This document shows, piece by piece, positions 41,000-48,844 of a DNA stretch of 48,844 bases. Position 1 is the first letter of the stretch; every line of letters starts with the position of its first letter. The notes under the pieces were generated by a model. That model worked only from the letters and a program-made list of their open reading frames with translations. It was not told where the DNA came from and searched no databases. A program made the translations under genes and the position numbers. The DNA comes from Burkholderiales bacterium UBA1834 (lineage in GTDB: Bacteria > Pseudomonadota > Gammaproteobacteria > Burkholderiales > Burkholderiaceae_C): assembly GCA_002339015.1 (NCBI GenBank), contig DDJC01000034.1, positions 1 through 48,844 of the forward strand, read 5' to 3'.

Positions 41000-42045
41000 G
41001 CATGGAGACCGTGATCGGCGTGCGCGTGGATCCGGATGCGCCGGTGCTGGCTGAGCAGACCGTCGCGCCATTGCAGGCCAAACCGGGCCACGTGCTGGTG
41101 CGCACCATCGCCACCTCTGTCAACCCCATCGACACCAAGCGGGCGCGGGGCTATGGCCAGCGCCTGTTCGGCCTCATGGGCGCCCAGGGCCGTCCGCTCG
41201 TGCTGGGCAACGACGTGGTGGGCGAGGTCGAGGCGGTCGGCCCGGGCGTGTCGACCCTGAGGCGTGGCGACACGGTACTGGGCGTGATGCCCACCGGCCC
41301 GCTGGGCGCCCACCGCACGCAGGCCCTCGTGCCCGCGTCCCTCGTGCGGCGCCTGCCCACGGGCGTCTCGCCGCTGGAGGCCGTCGTGCTGCCCTACACC
41401 TTCTGCACGCTGATGCGCTGTTTTGACAAGGTCCAGGCCACGCCGCAACGCATGGCCGGCGCCAGGGTGCTGATCCAGGGCGGCGCGACGGCGCTGGGCC
41501 AGCTCGCCACGCAGTGGCTGACCCAGTGGGGCGCATCCGTGACGGTGGTGTGCAGCCAGCGCAGCCAGGCCTTGTGCCTGTCCCTGGGCGCCGTGCAGGC
41601 CATCGACCGGCACGCCGGCGGGGTGGGGCGCCTGGACAGCCGCTTCCAGCTCACGCTCAATTTCGGCGACTGGCGCGACGACGCCGCGCTGGTGGCGCGC
41701 CTGGCGCCCGACGCCCTGGGCCATGCCACCACGGTGCACCCGCTGCTGGCGGACATCGACCAATCCGGCCTGCTGCGCGGCGGGTGGCGCGCGGCCCGTG
41801 CCTTCATCGCCATGCGCCGCGCGGCGCGGCGCAACGCCCCGGGCGCCCGTTACGCCTGGGTGGTCTACCGGCCCCAGCCCGGCGACATGGACCAGCTCGT
41901 CCGAGCGCTGGCCACGGGCCAGCTGCGCCTGGAAGTGGGCCTGGTCGCGCCCTTCGCGCAGGCCAGGCAAGCCTTCGATGCCGTCGAACGCGGCAGCAGC
42001 CGCCGCACCGTTCTCGTCCCTTACAGCCAAGTGCAAGTTAGTTGA
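40996..42045 (+). CDS. MDR-family NAD(P)H-dependent quinone oxidoreductase
   Basis: This 349-residue medium-chain dehydrogenase/reductase has the GroES-like N domain (PLVLGNDVVGEVEAVGPGVSTLRRGDTVLG) and a Rossmann domain (VLIQGGATALGQLATQWL). The catalytic-zinc Cys-His pattern is absent, which points to the quinone-oxidoreductase/enoyl-reductase branch rather than to alcohol dehydrogenases. The nucleotide loop GGATALG departs from the common G-A-x-G-x-V-G. It overlaps the FAH gene by four bases and precedes the MhpA-like gene by three, so it is part of a tight operon. It may reduce a quinone or unsaturated intermediate. Confidence 0.87.
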   Translation: MSMETVIGVRVDPDAPVLAEQTVAPLQAKPGHVLVRTIATSVNPIDTKRARGYGQRLFGLMGAQGRPLVLGNDVVGEVEAVGPGVSTLRRGDTVLGVMPTGPLGAHRTQALVPASLVRRLPTGVSPLEAVVLPYTFCTLMRCFDKVQATPQRMAGARVLIQGGATALGQLATQWLTQWGASVTVVCSQRSQALCLSLGAVQAIDRHAGGVGRLDSRFQLTLNFGDWRDDAALVARLAPDALGHATTVHPLLADIDQSGLLRGGWRAARAFIAMRRAARRNAPGARYAWVVYRPQPGDMDQLVRALATGQLRLEVGLVAPFAQARQAFDAVERGSSRRTVLVPYSQVQVS

Positions 42046-42048
42046 GCC

Positions 42049-43638
42049 ATGCCCGACCTTCAGACAGATTGCGATGTTCTCCTGGTGGGCCTGGGGCCCG
42101 TGGGTGCGGCCCTGGCCAACCTGCTCGGGCAGTTCGGCGTCCAGGTCCAGGTCATCGACCGGGCCACGGAGATCTTCCAGGCCCCACGCGCCATCGCCCT
42201 GGACAACGAGGCCCTGCGCGTGCTGCAGATGTGCGGCGTCGGCCTGCAGGACATCGACACCGTCGCCATCCCCGAGGTGCGCATGCACTCGCCCTCGTTC
42301 GGCATGTACAGCCGTGCCGTCACGGCCGGTGTCATCGACTGCCTGCCCAAGCTGGTCACCTTCTTCCAGCCGCAGCTCGAAGCCGTGCTGCGCCAGAAGC
42401 TGCAGGCCTATCCTTCAGTGCGCGTGGACCTGGGCGTCAGCCTCGAAACCTTCGAGGAACGCGACGGGCACGTCTTCGCCACCGTGACAGACGCGGCGGG
42501 CCAGCGTCGAACCCTCCGCGCGCGCTACATCGTCGGCGCCGATGGCGCGAACTCCCTCGTGCGCCGCATCCTGGGGCAGGATTTCCACGGCACCAGCTAC
42601 CCCGAAGACTGGCTGGTGGTCGATGCCAAGCACGTGCCGCTGCCCATCGACCATGTCGAGTTCATCTGTGATCCCAAGCGGCCCACGCCGCACATGGTGG
42701 CGCCGGGCGGACGCCAGCGCTGGGAGTTCAAGCTCCAGCCGGGCGAAACGCGCGAGCAGATGGAGAAGCCGGAAACCGTCCGCAAGCTGCTCGAACCCTG
42801 GACGAACGGCATGGAGGTCGAGATCGAGCGCGTGGCCGTGTACCGCTTTCATGCCCGCGTCGCCAAGGCCTTCCAGTCGGGGCGGGCCTTCCTGGTGGGC
42901 GATGCCGCGCACATCACCCCGCCCTTCGTGGGGCAGGGCTTGGTGGCCGGCCTGCGCGACGTGGCCAACCTGGGCTGGAAGCTGGCCTGGGTCGTCAAGG
43001 GCCACGCCGGCCCTCGGCTGCTGGAGACCTACACGCTGGAGCGCCAGCCGCACGTCAAGGCCATGATCGGCCTGGCCAAGCTGATGGGCCGCCTGGTGAT
43101 GCCCAGCAACCGGGGGGTCGCGCTGATGACGCATGGCGTCATGAAGGTGCTCAGCGGCATCCCCAAGCTGCGCGACCAGTTCGAGCAGCTCGAGATGAAG
43201 CCCGCCAACTGCTTCTCGAAAGGCTGCTTCGTGCGCAAGTCCTTTGGCGACAAGCTGCGGCACGGCGCGCAACTGCCCCAGGTCTGGCTGCGCGGCGAGG
43301 CCACGGGCGGCACGCCGGGCCTGAGCGATGACCTGCTCGGCAGCGCCCTGATCATGGTCGGCTTCGGCACCCCGCCCGAGAAGCACCTGGCCGAGGCCGA
43401 CGCCCAGGCCTGGCGGCGCATGGGCGGGCGCTTCGTGACCATCGTGCCCTGCGGCCACCGCACGGGCGAAACACTGGAGGACTACACCGGCGCCCTGATC
43501 CCATCCGTGGTGCCGGCCGGCTGGATCGCCACCATCCGCCCGGACAAGACCGTGCTGCACGACGGGCATGCCAGTCGGGCCCCGGCCATCCTGCGCGATT
43601 CGATGGCCCTGATGGGGCTGTCGGCATCTGCCCTTTGA
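42049..43638 (+). CDS. MhpA-like FAD-dependent aromatic hydroxylase
   Basis: This 529-residue class A flavin monooxygenase resembles 3-(3-hydroxyphenyl)propionate hydroxylase. It has the FAD fold VLLVGLGPVGAALANLLGQ, the ARAI-like segment PRAIALDNEALRVLQ, the DG motif YIVGADGANSLVRR and the second FAD motif FLVGDAAHITPPFVGQGL. It would hydroxylate a phenol ring to a catechol for the extradiol dioxygenase coded at the head of the same operon. The gene lies three bases after the MDR gene. A second flavin hydroxylase of a different subgroup is at 28444. The substrate need not be hydroxyphenylpropionate. Confidence 0.9.
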   Translation: MPDLQTDCDVLLVGLGPVGAALANLLGQFGVQVQVIDRATEIFQAPRAIALDNEALRVLQMCGVGLQDIDTVAIPEVRMHSPSFGMYSRAVTAGVIDCLPKLVTFFQPQLEAVLRQKLQAYPSVRVDLGVSLETFEERDGHVFATVTDAAGQRRTLRARYIVGADGANSLVRRILGQDFHGTSYPEDWLVVDAKHVPLPIDHVEFICDPKRPTPHMVAPGGRQRWEFKLQPGETREQMEKPETVRKLLEPWTNGMEVEIERVAVYRFHARVAKAFQSGRAFLVGDAAHITPPFVGQGLVAGLRDVANLGWKLAWVVKGHAGPRLLETYTLERQPHVKAMIGLAKLMGRLVMPSNRGVALMTHGVMKVLSGIPKLRDQFEQLEMKPANCFSKGCFVRKSFGDKLRHGAQLPQVWLRGEATGGTPGLSDDLLGSALIMVGFGTPPEKHLAEADAQAWRRMGGRFVTIVPCGHRTGETLEDYTGALIPSVVPAGWIATIRPDKTVLHDGHASRAPAILRDSMALMGLSASAL

Positions 43639-43659
43639 TCGTCCGCCACCATCGACGCC

Positions 43660-44799
43660 ATGACCCATGCCATGACCGATCCCAACAGTGCGACCACCGT
43701 GCTCATCTACGGGGGAGGGGTGGCAGGCGCCTTGCTCGCCAGGGGCCTGTCCGACGCGGTGCCCGTGACCCTCGTGGATCCGCTGGACTATTTCGAGGTG
43801 CCGATGGCCGCGCCCAGAAACCTGGTCCAGCCGGCGTTCGCCGAGCGGGCCATCATGCCCTTTGCCGAAGCCCTGCCCAAGGTGCGGCATCTCCAGGGCC
43901 GCCTGACGGAACTGTCGCCCACCGGCGGGCTGGTGGCCTTGTCGTCCGGAAGGGAGACGACGCTGCGGGGACAGATCACCGTTCTCGCCACGGGCAGCCA
44001 ATATGCCAACGATCTGATGCGAGGCACCGCCGGCACGGGCGACACACGTCGGCGTTTCTATGAGCGCTATGCACAGCGCGTGGCGCAGTCGCGCAACATC
44101 GTGATCGTGGGGGGCGGCCCCATTGGCGTGGAGCTGGCCGGAGAGATCCTGGAATCAGCCCCAGGCAGGAAGATCACCCTGGTCGAGGCAGGCCCCCGCA
44201 TCCTGGCGGGCACCACACCGGAGGCCGCCCGGCATGTCAGCCGATTCCTCGTCAGCCGAGGCGTGGAGATCCTCCTCGACCAGACCTTGGCGGAAGGCGG
44301 CAGCGATCCGGGCGACCCCCTGGCGGGTGCGGGCACCGCCGTCACCTCGGGTGGGCGCCGCATTCCTTATGACCTGATGGTCTGGTGCACGGGCGGGCGC
44401 CCCGGCACCGGCTACATGCGCCGGCATTTCTCGTCGGTCTTGAACGAACGCGGCCGGATCAGCGTCACGCCCGAACTCACGGTGGCTGGCCACCCCGGGT
44501 TGTATGCGCTGGGTGACATCAACGACGTGGATGAGAACAAGATGGCCTGGCACATCGCCGGCCAGGTGGACACGGCCTGCGCGAACATTCTCAAGGCCTT
44601 GAAAGACCCGGCGGCGGGCCCCGGCAGGCCCTACCGCCCGCAGACGAACAATCCCTCCATGGCCGTGACGCTTGGCAGCAAGGCCGGTGTTCTTTACCTC
44701 CAGGGCGTCGGTCTGGTGACGTGGGGGTGGTTCGTGAGCTTGGTGAAGTCGCGGCACATGCTGGTGCCGAAGTACAGGAAGGCCTTGGGCCTGAAGTGA
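43660..44799 (+). CDS. NDH-2/AIF-like FAD-dependent oxidoreductase
   Basis: This 379-residue flavoprotein has two dinucleotide-binding folds: FAD at the N terminus (TVLIYGGGVAGALLARGL) and NAD(P)H in the middle (NIVIVGGGPIGVELAGEIL), then the FAD-contact motif GLYALGDIND. It resembles type II NADH dehydrogenases and AIF/FSP1-like quinone reductases. A start at 43672 is an alternative. It could supply electrons to a quinone or regenerate a cofactor for the pathway. It is 21 bases after the MhpA-like gene, in the same operon. No redox-active Cys pair of the disulfide-reductase type is seen. Confidence 0.87.
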   Translation: MTHAMTDPNSATTVLIYGGGVAGALLARGLSDAVPVTLVDPLDYFEVPMAAPRNLVQPAFAERAIMPFAEALPKVRHLQGRLTELSPTGGLVALSSGRETTLRGQITVLATGSQYANDLMRGTAGTGDTRRRFYERYAQRVAQSRNIVIVGGGPIGVELAGEILESAPGRKITLVEAGPRILAGTTPEAARHVSRFLVSRGVEILLDQTLAEGGSDPGDPLAGAGTAVTSGGRRIPYDLMVWCTGGRPGTGYMRRHFSSVLNERGRISVTPELTVAGHPGLYALGDINDVDENKMAWHIAGQVDTACANILKALKDPAAGPGRPYRPQTNNPSMAVTLGSKAGVLYLQGVGLVTWGWFVSLVKSRHMLVPKYRKALGLK

Positions 44800-44811
44800 T
44801 AATCGACCGGC

Positions 44812-44838
44812 CCCTTGCTCATCGTCCCTTGCTCATCG
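44812..44838 (+). repeat. Two tandem copies of CCCTTGCTCATCG
   Basis: The 13-base unit is repeated at 44812-44824 and 44826-44838 with one base between, just before TetR 4. Two copies are too few to call a variable array; it may be a small duplication in the leader. Confidence 0.5.
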
Positions 44839-44849
44839 CCCATTGCCCC

Positions 44850-45545
44850 ATGACCACCCAGGACCATCGTTCACGCGTGGCCGCCGAGAAGCGCGAACGC
44901 ATGCGCATGCGCCTCATCGAGAGCGCGCTGCATGTCTTCGCGACCAAGGGGGTGGAGGCCTCCGTCATCGAGGACGTCATCGAGGCAGCAGGCGTGTCAC
45001 GCGGCAGCTTCTACAACTATTTCAAGACCAACGAGGAACTGCTCGTGGCGGTGCTGCAGGTCACCAGCAACGAGGTCTTCGGCCAGGTCGAGATCGTCCT
45101 CGCCGAGCGGTCCGACCCGGCCGAGCGCCTGGCGTGTGCCTTGCGGATGGTGCTGTACGTCACACAACGCTACCGGCACCTGGCGCGCTTCATCTCCAGG
45201 GTGGGTCTGGCCGCGATGATGCAGGGCAGCCTGGCCATGGTCTACATGCCGCGCGACCTGATCGGGGGCATCGAGGCGGGGCGGTTTTCGATCGCCAACC
45301 CGCTGGTGGGCATTGACCTCGTGGTCGGCACCACGCAGGCCGCCATCTTCACCCTCTCGACCCACGAGGGCCTGGCGCCCGACTACCCGGACGAGGTCGT
45401 GCAGCACATCCTGCTGGGCCTGGGCATGAGTGCCGCGAAGGCCAGGCGCCTGGCGGCCCTGCCCATCGAGCCCGTGGTGCTGCCGCCCGAAGCCCTGCTG
45501 GCACGGACGGCCCACATCCCGGTCACGCCGGCCCCATCAGTTTGA
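44850..45545 (+). CDS. TetR-family regulator (4 of 4)
   Basis: This 231-residue regulator has a helix-turn-helix in residues of about 15-65 (RLIESALHVFATKGVEASVI, DVIEAAGVSRGSFYNYFKTNEELL). It is the last gene of the VOC-FAH-MDR-hydroxylase-flavoprotein series, 50 bases after the flavoprotein stop, and probably controls that operon and the divergent acyl-CoA synthetase through the repeat at 38784. Its last 23 bases overlap the end of yaeQ on the other strand. The frame is open further upstream, but ATG 44850 gives a normal TetR N terminus. Confidence 0.88.
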   Translation: MTTQDHRSRVAAEKRERMRMRLIESALHVFATKGVEASVIEDVIEAAGVSRGSFYNYFKTNEELLVAVLQVTSNEVFGQVEIVLAERSDPAERLACALRMVLYVTQRYRHLARFISRVGLAAMMQGSLAMVYMPRDLIGGIEAGRFSIANPLVGIDLVVGTTQAAIFTLSTHEGLAPDYPDEVVQHILLGLGMSAAKARRLAALPIEPVVLPPEALLARTAHIPVTPAPSV

Positions 45546-46080
45546 CAGGCACGATTTCCACCGAGCGCTCGCCATCGCCCACCCACACGGTGCCGTCCTG
45601 CACCGTGACCTGCAGCACCATGCTGCGCTGGGCCAGCCTGGCCAGCTCCTGACTCTGCTCGGTGGGCACCTGCCACACCGTGAGCTTGTCGGCGCGCGTG
45701 AGCTTGCCGGCGATGTTGCTCCACCAGACGTTGGTGCTGCTCTGGAAGGCCCATGCGCTGACCCTGCCGGCACGGCCGCAGGCCTTCATCAGGCGCTTGT
45801 CATCCGGCTGGCCCACCTCCACCCAGTGCAGGATGTCGTCCGAGAAGTTCTTGTGCCACATCGCAGGCTCGTCGGGCTCCCACATGTCCTTGGCCAGCTC
45901 CAGCGTGCCTTCGGAGGTGTCGGCCGGCCAGCCCATGGCCAGGGCCAGCACGCGGATCATCATGCGTTCGTCGGTCTCCGAAGGGTGGCGCGCAATGGTG
46001 AGCTGCGGGTCGGCGTAGACGTGGCGGTCCATGTCGGCCAGCTGGATCTGGGCCTTGTAGATGGTGGCTTTGAGCGCCAT
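45523..46080 (-). CDS. yaeQ: YaeQ family protein
   Basis: This 185-residue protein matches YaeQ: it opens MALKATIYKAQIQLADMDRHVYADPQLTIARHPSETDERMMIRVLALA, seen in parts, and contains WEPDEPAMW, WVEVGQPDDKRLMKACGRA and a Trp-rich strand VSAWAFQSSTNVWWSNI. The fold is related to PD-(D/E)xK nucleases, but the cellular role is not firmly known. It is cytoplasmic, with normal length. It lies downstream of the alpha/beta hydrolase gene (53 bases) on the same strand and overlaps the TetR 4 gene tail to tail by 23 bases, marking the edge of the catabolic island. Confidence 0.93.
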   Translation of the reverse strand: MALKATIYKAQIQLADMDRHVYADPQLTIARHPSETDERMMIRVLALAMGWPADTSEGTLELAKDMWEPDEPAMWHKNFSDDILHWVEVGQPDDKRLMKACGRAGRVSAWAFQSSTNVWWSNIAGKLTRADKLTVWQVPTEQSQELARLAQRSMVLQVTVQDGTVWVGDGERSVEIVPVKLMGPA

Positions 46081-46133
46081 GGTGGGGTGACTTCCGGATG
46101 CGGTGAGAGAGGTGATGCGGCGGGCGCAGTGGT

Positions 46134-47012
46134 TCAGTGCGCCGCGAGCCAGTCGCCCAGGTCCTTCAGCACGGTGGCCTGGTCGGGCTCGTTGAAGATT
46201 TCGTGGGCCATGTGCGGATAAGCCTTGGTGGTGACCAGGCTGCGCGGCGCGGCGGCGCTGAAGCGCTCACTGCCGGCGGGCCGTACGCAGCGGTCGCTGC
46301 CTGCGTAGATCAACAGGGTGGGCACGGCCCAACCGGAGGCGCGTGCATGCACGGTCTCGCCGCCTTCGAGCAGGAAGCGTGTCAGGCGGGCGGTGATGCG
46401 GTCGTGCACCAGCGGATCCTCCACATAGCGCTTGACCACGGCCGGGTCGGAGCACACCCATTCGGGCTTGAGTCCGTTGCCCACGGCCAGGTCGGGTGTG
46501 AGCCGTCCCAGGCTGCCCAGCATGCCTTTTTGCAGGCCGCTCAGGCCGATGTCCAGCGCGGGCGATGACAGCACGCACAGGTCCACGGGGCGGCGCCACG
46601 GCGCGTCTTCGGCGGGCTGCGCCCAGGCGGACACGAACCGCGCCACGGTCACGCCCCCCATGCTGTGGCCCAGCACGAGCAGCCGCTGGCTCGGGTAGGT
46701 GCCGCGCAGGGTGTCGATCACGGCCGCCAGATCGTGCAGCAGATCGTCGTCCTGGGCCAGGCCGCCGCGCGGGCCCGGGGAGCGGCCGTGGCCACGGTGG
46801 TCATAGGCCACCACGGCCCAACCGGCCTCGTTCAGGAAGCGCGCCACGTGGGCATAGCGGCCGGCGTGCTCGCCCAGGCCGTGTACCAGGCAGACGACAC
46901 CCTGGGGTGCGCCCCCTGCCGCCAGGGGCCAGTGCGTCAAGGCCAGGGCGAGGCCATCGCGCGTGGTGGCGGTGGCGGGCAGTGAAGGAGAGGGCGGTGC
47001 GTGGGTCGTCAT
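46134..47012 (-). CDS. Alpha/beta hydrolase, monoacylglycerol lipase-like
   Basis: This 292-residue serine hydrolase has the oxyanion segment VCLVHGLGEHAGRY, the nucleophile elbow in LGHSMGGVT, the acid in IYAGSDRCVRP and the catalytic His in HMAHEIFNE. The pattern HGLGEHxGRY with YDHRGHGRS is typical of the monoacylglycerol lipase/lysophospholipase group. ATG 47012 is preferred; the open frame continues upstream but overlaps the hyi stop region. No signal peptide is visible. It sits between hyi (61 bases before) and yaeQ on the same strand. Confidence 0.88.
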   Translation of the reverse strand: MTTHAPPSPSLPATATTRDGLALALTHWPLAAGGAPQGVVCLVHGLGEHAGRYAHVARFLNEAGWAVVAYDHRGHGRSPGPRGGLAQDDDLLHDLAAVIDTLRGTYPSQRLLVLGHSMGGVTVARFVSAWAQPAEDAPWRRPVDLCVLSSPALDIGLSGLQKGMLGSLGRLTPDLAVGNGLKPEWVCSDPAVVKRYVEDPLVHDRITARLTRFLLEGGETVHARASGWAVPTLLIYAGSDRCVRPAGSERFSAAAPRSLVTTKAYPHMAHEIFNEPDQATVLKDLGDWLAAH

Positions 47013-47073
47013 GGCAAAGGCGTTTGTCGTGGGACGCGGCCCGCAGTATCCCGCAAACCGGTGGTGCGGCGTG

Positions 47074-47883
47074 TCAGCGCAGCGCGCACAGCCAGCCCAG
47101 GCCCGCACTGGTGCCGCCAGCGCCCGCCTGCCTGGGCTTGTATTCACAGCCGATCCAGCCTGGCCAGTTCAGGGCTTGCAACTCGCTGAATACGTGGTCG
47201 TAATTCAGCTCACCCCGATCCGGCTCGCCCCGGTCGGGCACGGCCGCGATCTGCAGGTGGCCGACCTGACCCGTGGGCAGCCAGCGGCGCAGGCGTGTGG
47301 TGATGTCGCCTTCCATGATCTGGCAGTGGTACAGATCCATCTGCACCTTCAGGTGCGGCGAGCCGATGCGTTCGACCAGGCCGTGCGCGCTGGCCTGATC
47401 GTTCAGCAGGTAGCCGGGCATGTCACGCGTGTTGATGGGCTCGATCAACACAGTGAGGCCGACGGCCTGGGCTTGCGCGGCGGTCCAGGTCAGGCGGTGC
47501 TCGTAGCGTGACCACGCGGCCTGACGCTGGCGGGCGTCATCGGCATGGCGAGAGGGCAGCAGGCCGGCCATCACGTGCACGTGGGGGTAGCGCAAGGCAG
47601 CGGCCAGGTCCAGGGCCGCGTGGATGCTGCGTTGGAAGTCGGCCTCGCGCCCCTCCAGGCTGGCCAGACCGCGCTCGCCGCCCGCCCAATCACCCGGGGC
47701 GGCGTTGAACAGCACCAGCTGCAAGCCCAGACCTTGCAGGCGGGCCTGGATCTCGGCCATGGGGTGCTCGTGCGGGAACAGGCATTCCACGCCGGTGAAG
47801 CCATCACGCGCAGCGGCCTCGAAGCGGTCCAGGAAGGGCAGCTCGGTGTAGAGCCAAGACAGGTTGGCGGCGAAGTTCAGCAT
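47074..47883 (-). CDS. hyi: Hydroxypyruvate isomerase-family TIM-barrel protein
   Basis: This 269-residue xylose-isomerase-like TIM barrel starts MLNFAANLSWLYTELPFLDRF and shows Hyi motifs: the GFTGVECLFPHEHP segment, LFNAAPGDW, LIEPINTRDMPGYLL with the metal-binding Glu, VQMDLYHCQIMEGD with the Asp and His ligands, and IGCEYKP with the terminal Glu. It converts hydroxypyruvate to tartronate semialdehyde, or acts on a 2-oxo-tetronate (OtnI branch). ATG 47883 gives the usual N terminus. No glyoxylate carboligase or tartronate reductase gene lies beside it in this window. Confidence 0.92.
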   Translation of the reverse strand: MLNFAANLSWLYTELPFLDRFEAAARDGFTGVECLFPHEHPMAEIQARLQGLGLQLVLFNAAPGDWAGGERGLASLEGREADFQRSIHAALDLAAALRYPHVHVMAGLLPSRHADDARQRQAAWSRYEHRLTWTAAQAQAVGLTVLIEPINTRDMPGYLLNDQASAHGLVERIGSPHLKVQMDLYHCQIMEGDITTRLRRWLPTGQVGHLQIAAVPDRGEPDRGELNYDHVFSELQALNWPGWIGCEYKPRQAGAGGTSAGLGWLCALR

Positions 47884-47924
47884 GGGGCCCGGCCGTGGCG
47901 CAGGGCGCGGGCCGCACAAGAAGT

Positions 47925-47957
47925 TTCGGGGCATGGCGGTGAAGCCGATGCCCCGAA
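47925..47957 (-). terminator. Stem-loop after the chemotaxis receptor gene
   Basis: A 10-bp perfect stem (TTCGGGGCAT with ATGCCCCGAA) has a 13-base loop with an inner GGC/GCC pairing. On the minus strand it is followed by ACTTCTT, a short U-rich run. It lies 38 bases beyond the receptor stop and 42 bases before the hyi start, so it separates the two genes. Confidence 0.7.
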
Positions 47958-47994
47958 GCCTAACCCGAGTTGCGAGGCGCGCCCGCCGCGGTGC

Positions 47995-48844
47995 TCAGAA
48001 GGTTTCCCAGTCGTCGTCCTTCGGCGGAGCCGAGGCCGCGGGCGGGCCCTTGCGGGGCGCGGCCGCCGGGGGCAATTGCGGTGCTGCCGGCTTGGCCGCT
48101 GGCGCGATGGCCTTGGGGCCCTGGGCAGGCGCCTGCGTGGGCAAGGGCCTGGCGGCCAGGGAAGGCTCTGCGGGCGGGCGGGCGCTGCTGGCCTGGACGC
48201 GGGCGATCACCTCGTTGGCATGGCCACGGGCCTCGGCCTGCGCCACCATGCGGGCATGGCCCAGCTTGAAGGCGGCCACGGCGTTGGCGAGCTTGCCGGC
48301 CTGCTCACGCAGGCTCTCGGCGGCGGCTGCGGATTCTTCCACCAGCGCGGCGTTCTGCTGCGTCATCTGGTCCAGCTCGTTGACCGAGTTGTTGACCTGG
48401 CCGATGCCCTGGCTTTGCTCGCTCGAGGCTGCGCTGATCTCGCCGATGATGTCGGAGACGCGCTGCACGCTGCTCATGATCTCGTTCATCGACACGCCGG
48501 CGTCCTGCACCAGCTTCGAGCCGGATTCGACCTTCTCGCTGGAGGCGCTGATCAGCGTCTTGATTTCCTTGGCGGCATTGGCGCTGCGCTGGGCCAGCGA
48601 GCGCACCTCGCCCGCCACCACCGCGAAGCCGCGACCTTGCTCACCCGCACGGGCGGCTTCCACCGCAGCGTTCAGGGCCAGGATGTTGGTCTGGAATGCG
48701 ATGCCGTCGATCACGGTGATGATCTCGTTGATCTTGCGGCTGGCGCCATCGATCTCGGCCATGTTGGCCACCACCTGCGAGACGATCTCGCCGCCGCGCT
48801 GCGCGGCCGTGGCGGCGCCCGAGGCCAGCTGGTTGGCCTGGCGG
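47995..48844 (-). CDS. Methyl-accepting chemotaxis protein, N-terminal part outside the window
   Basis: Only the C-terminal part is present; the frame is open to base 48844. It contains the signalling hairpin tip of chemoreceptors, INEIITVIDGIAFQTNILALNAAVEAARAGEQGRGFAVVAGEVRSLAQRSA seen in parts, flanked by methylation-type coiled coil. After it comes an Ala/Pro/Lys-rich linker of about 70 residues, and the protein ends in DDDWETF. The terminal DWETF is a docking pentapeptide for CheR/CheB, like NWETF in E. coli Tar. This marks a high-abundance type receptor that can be adapted by tethered methylation. Its sensing domain is not visible. Confidence 0.95.
   Translation of the reverse strand, partial: RQANQLASGAATAAQRGGEIVSQVVANMAEIDGASRKINEIITVIDGIAFQTNILALNAAVEAARAGEQGRGFAVVAGEVRSLAQRSANAAKEIKTLISASSEKVESGSKLVQDAGVSMNEIMSSVQRVSDIIGEISAASSEQSQGIGQVNNSVNELDQMTQQNAALVEESAAAAESLREQAGKLANAVAAFKLGHARMVAQAEARGHANEVIARVQASSARPPAEPSLAARPLPTQAPAQGPKAIAPAAKPAAPQLPPAAAPRKGPPAASAPPKDDDWETF

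Noticed and set aside
44812..44838. Tandem 13-base repeat as a variable-number locus
   Set aside because: There are only two copies and it lies outside coding sequence; nothing suggests active variation.

Overview
The window is GC-rich, gene-dense DNA of betaproteobacterial (Burkholderiales) type. Supporting signs are the DUF3567 protein, the ybeZ-ybeY pair, a stand-alone MetH homocysteine domain, two-gene aceE/aceF and many TetR-controlled catabolic genes. A Sphaerotilaceae/Comamonadaceae-like genus is my guess from general gene content only. No rRNA, tRNA, CRISPR array, transposase or integrase was seen.

Layout. 1-1041 is the 3' part of pntB. 1195-3771 (minus) is a type XI secretion pair: a Slam outer-membrane protein and a TbpB-like cargo whose frame is broken by one extra base in a six-G run. 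3964-9039 carries an exported glutathione peroxidase, a DUF3567 protein, an MHYT-GGDEF-EAL membrane protein, the homocysteine half of MetH and a small double-glycine-leader peptide. 9112-17319 holds a GNAT-like protein, ybeY/ybeZ, a 7TM histidine kinase with a LuxR-type regulator overlapping ruvA, an M14 peptidase, a 490-base region with two large inverted structured repeats, and a thioesterase. 17439-23686 holds a degenerate hybrid kinase, a second glutathione peroxidase, a Cys-rich protein with a second double-glycine peptide, an aminotransferase and fadD. 23738-28413 is aceF-aceE with a divergent Lrp/AsnC regulator. 28444-45545 is a 17-kb catabolic island with four TetR regulators, two FAD monooxygenases, two VOC/extradiol-type proteins, an FAH-family hydrolase, a PhyH oxygenase, an SMP-30-like protein, an amidohydrolase, an acyl-CoA synthetase and two further oxidoreductases. 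The end holds yaeQ, an alpha/beta hydrolase, hyi and the C-terminal part of a chemotaxis receptor.

How the genes may work together. The island looks like two parallel aromatic ring hydroxylation and meta-cleavage modules, with palindromic operators in its divergent promoters; the substrate is not deducible. Separately, 16-bp palindromes of the form CCCCY-N6-RGGGG lie upstream of the Slam operon, the GNAT-like gene and fadD. In the first two they sit exactly 94 bases before the start codon. Similar palindromes lie between the second double-glycine peptide gene and the aminotransferase. This points to an uncharacterised regulon that includes secreted products. The two ~150-nt repeats at 16385-16534 and 16657-16796 keep a conserved core while their closing stems differ in sequence but remain paired, which suggests a selected RNA or DNA fold.
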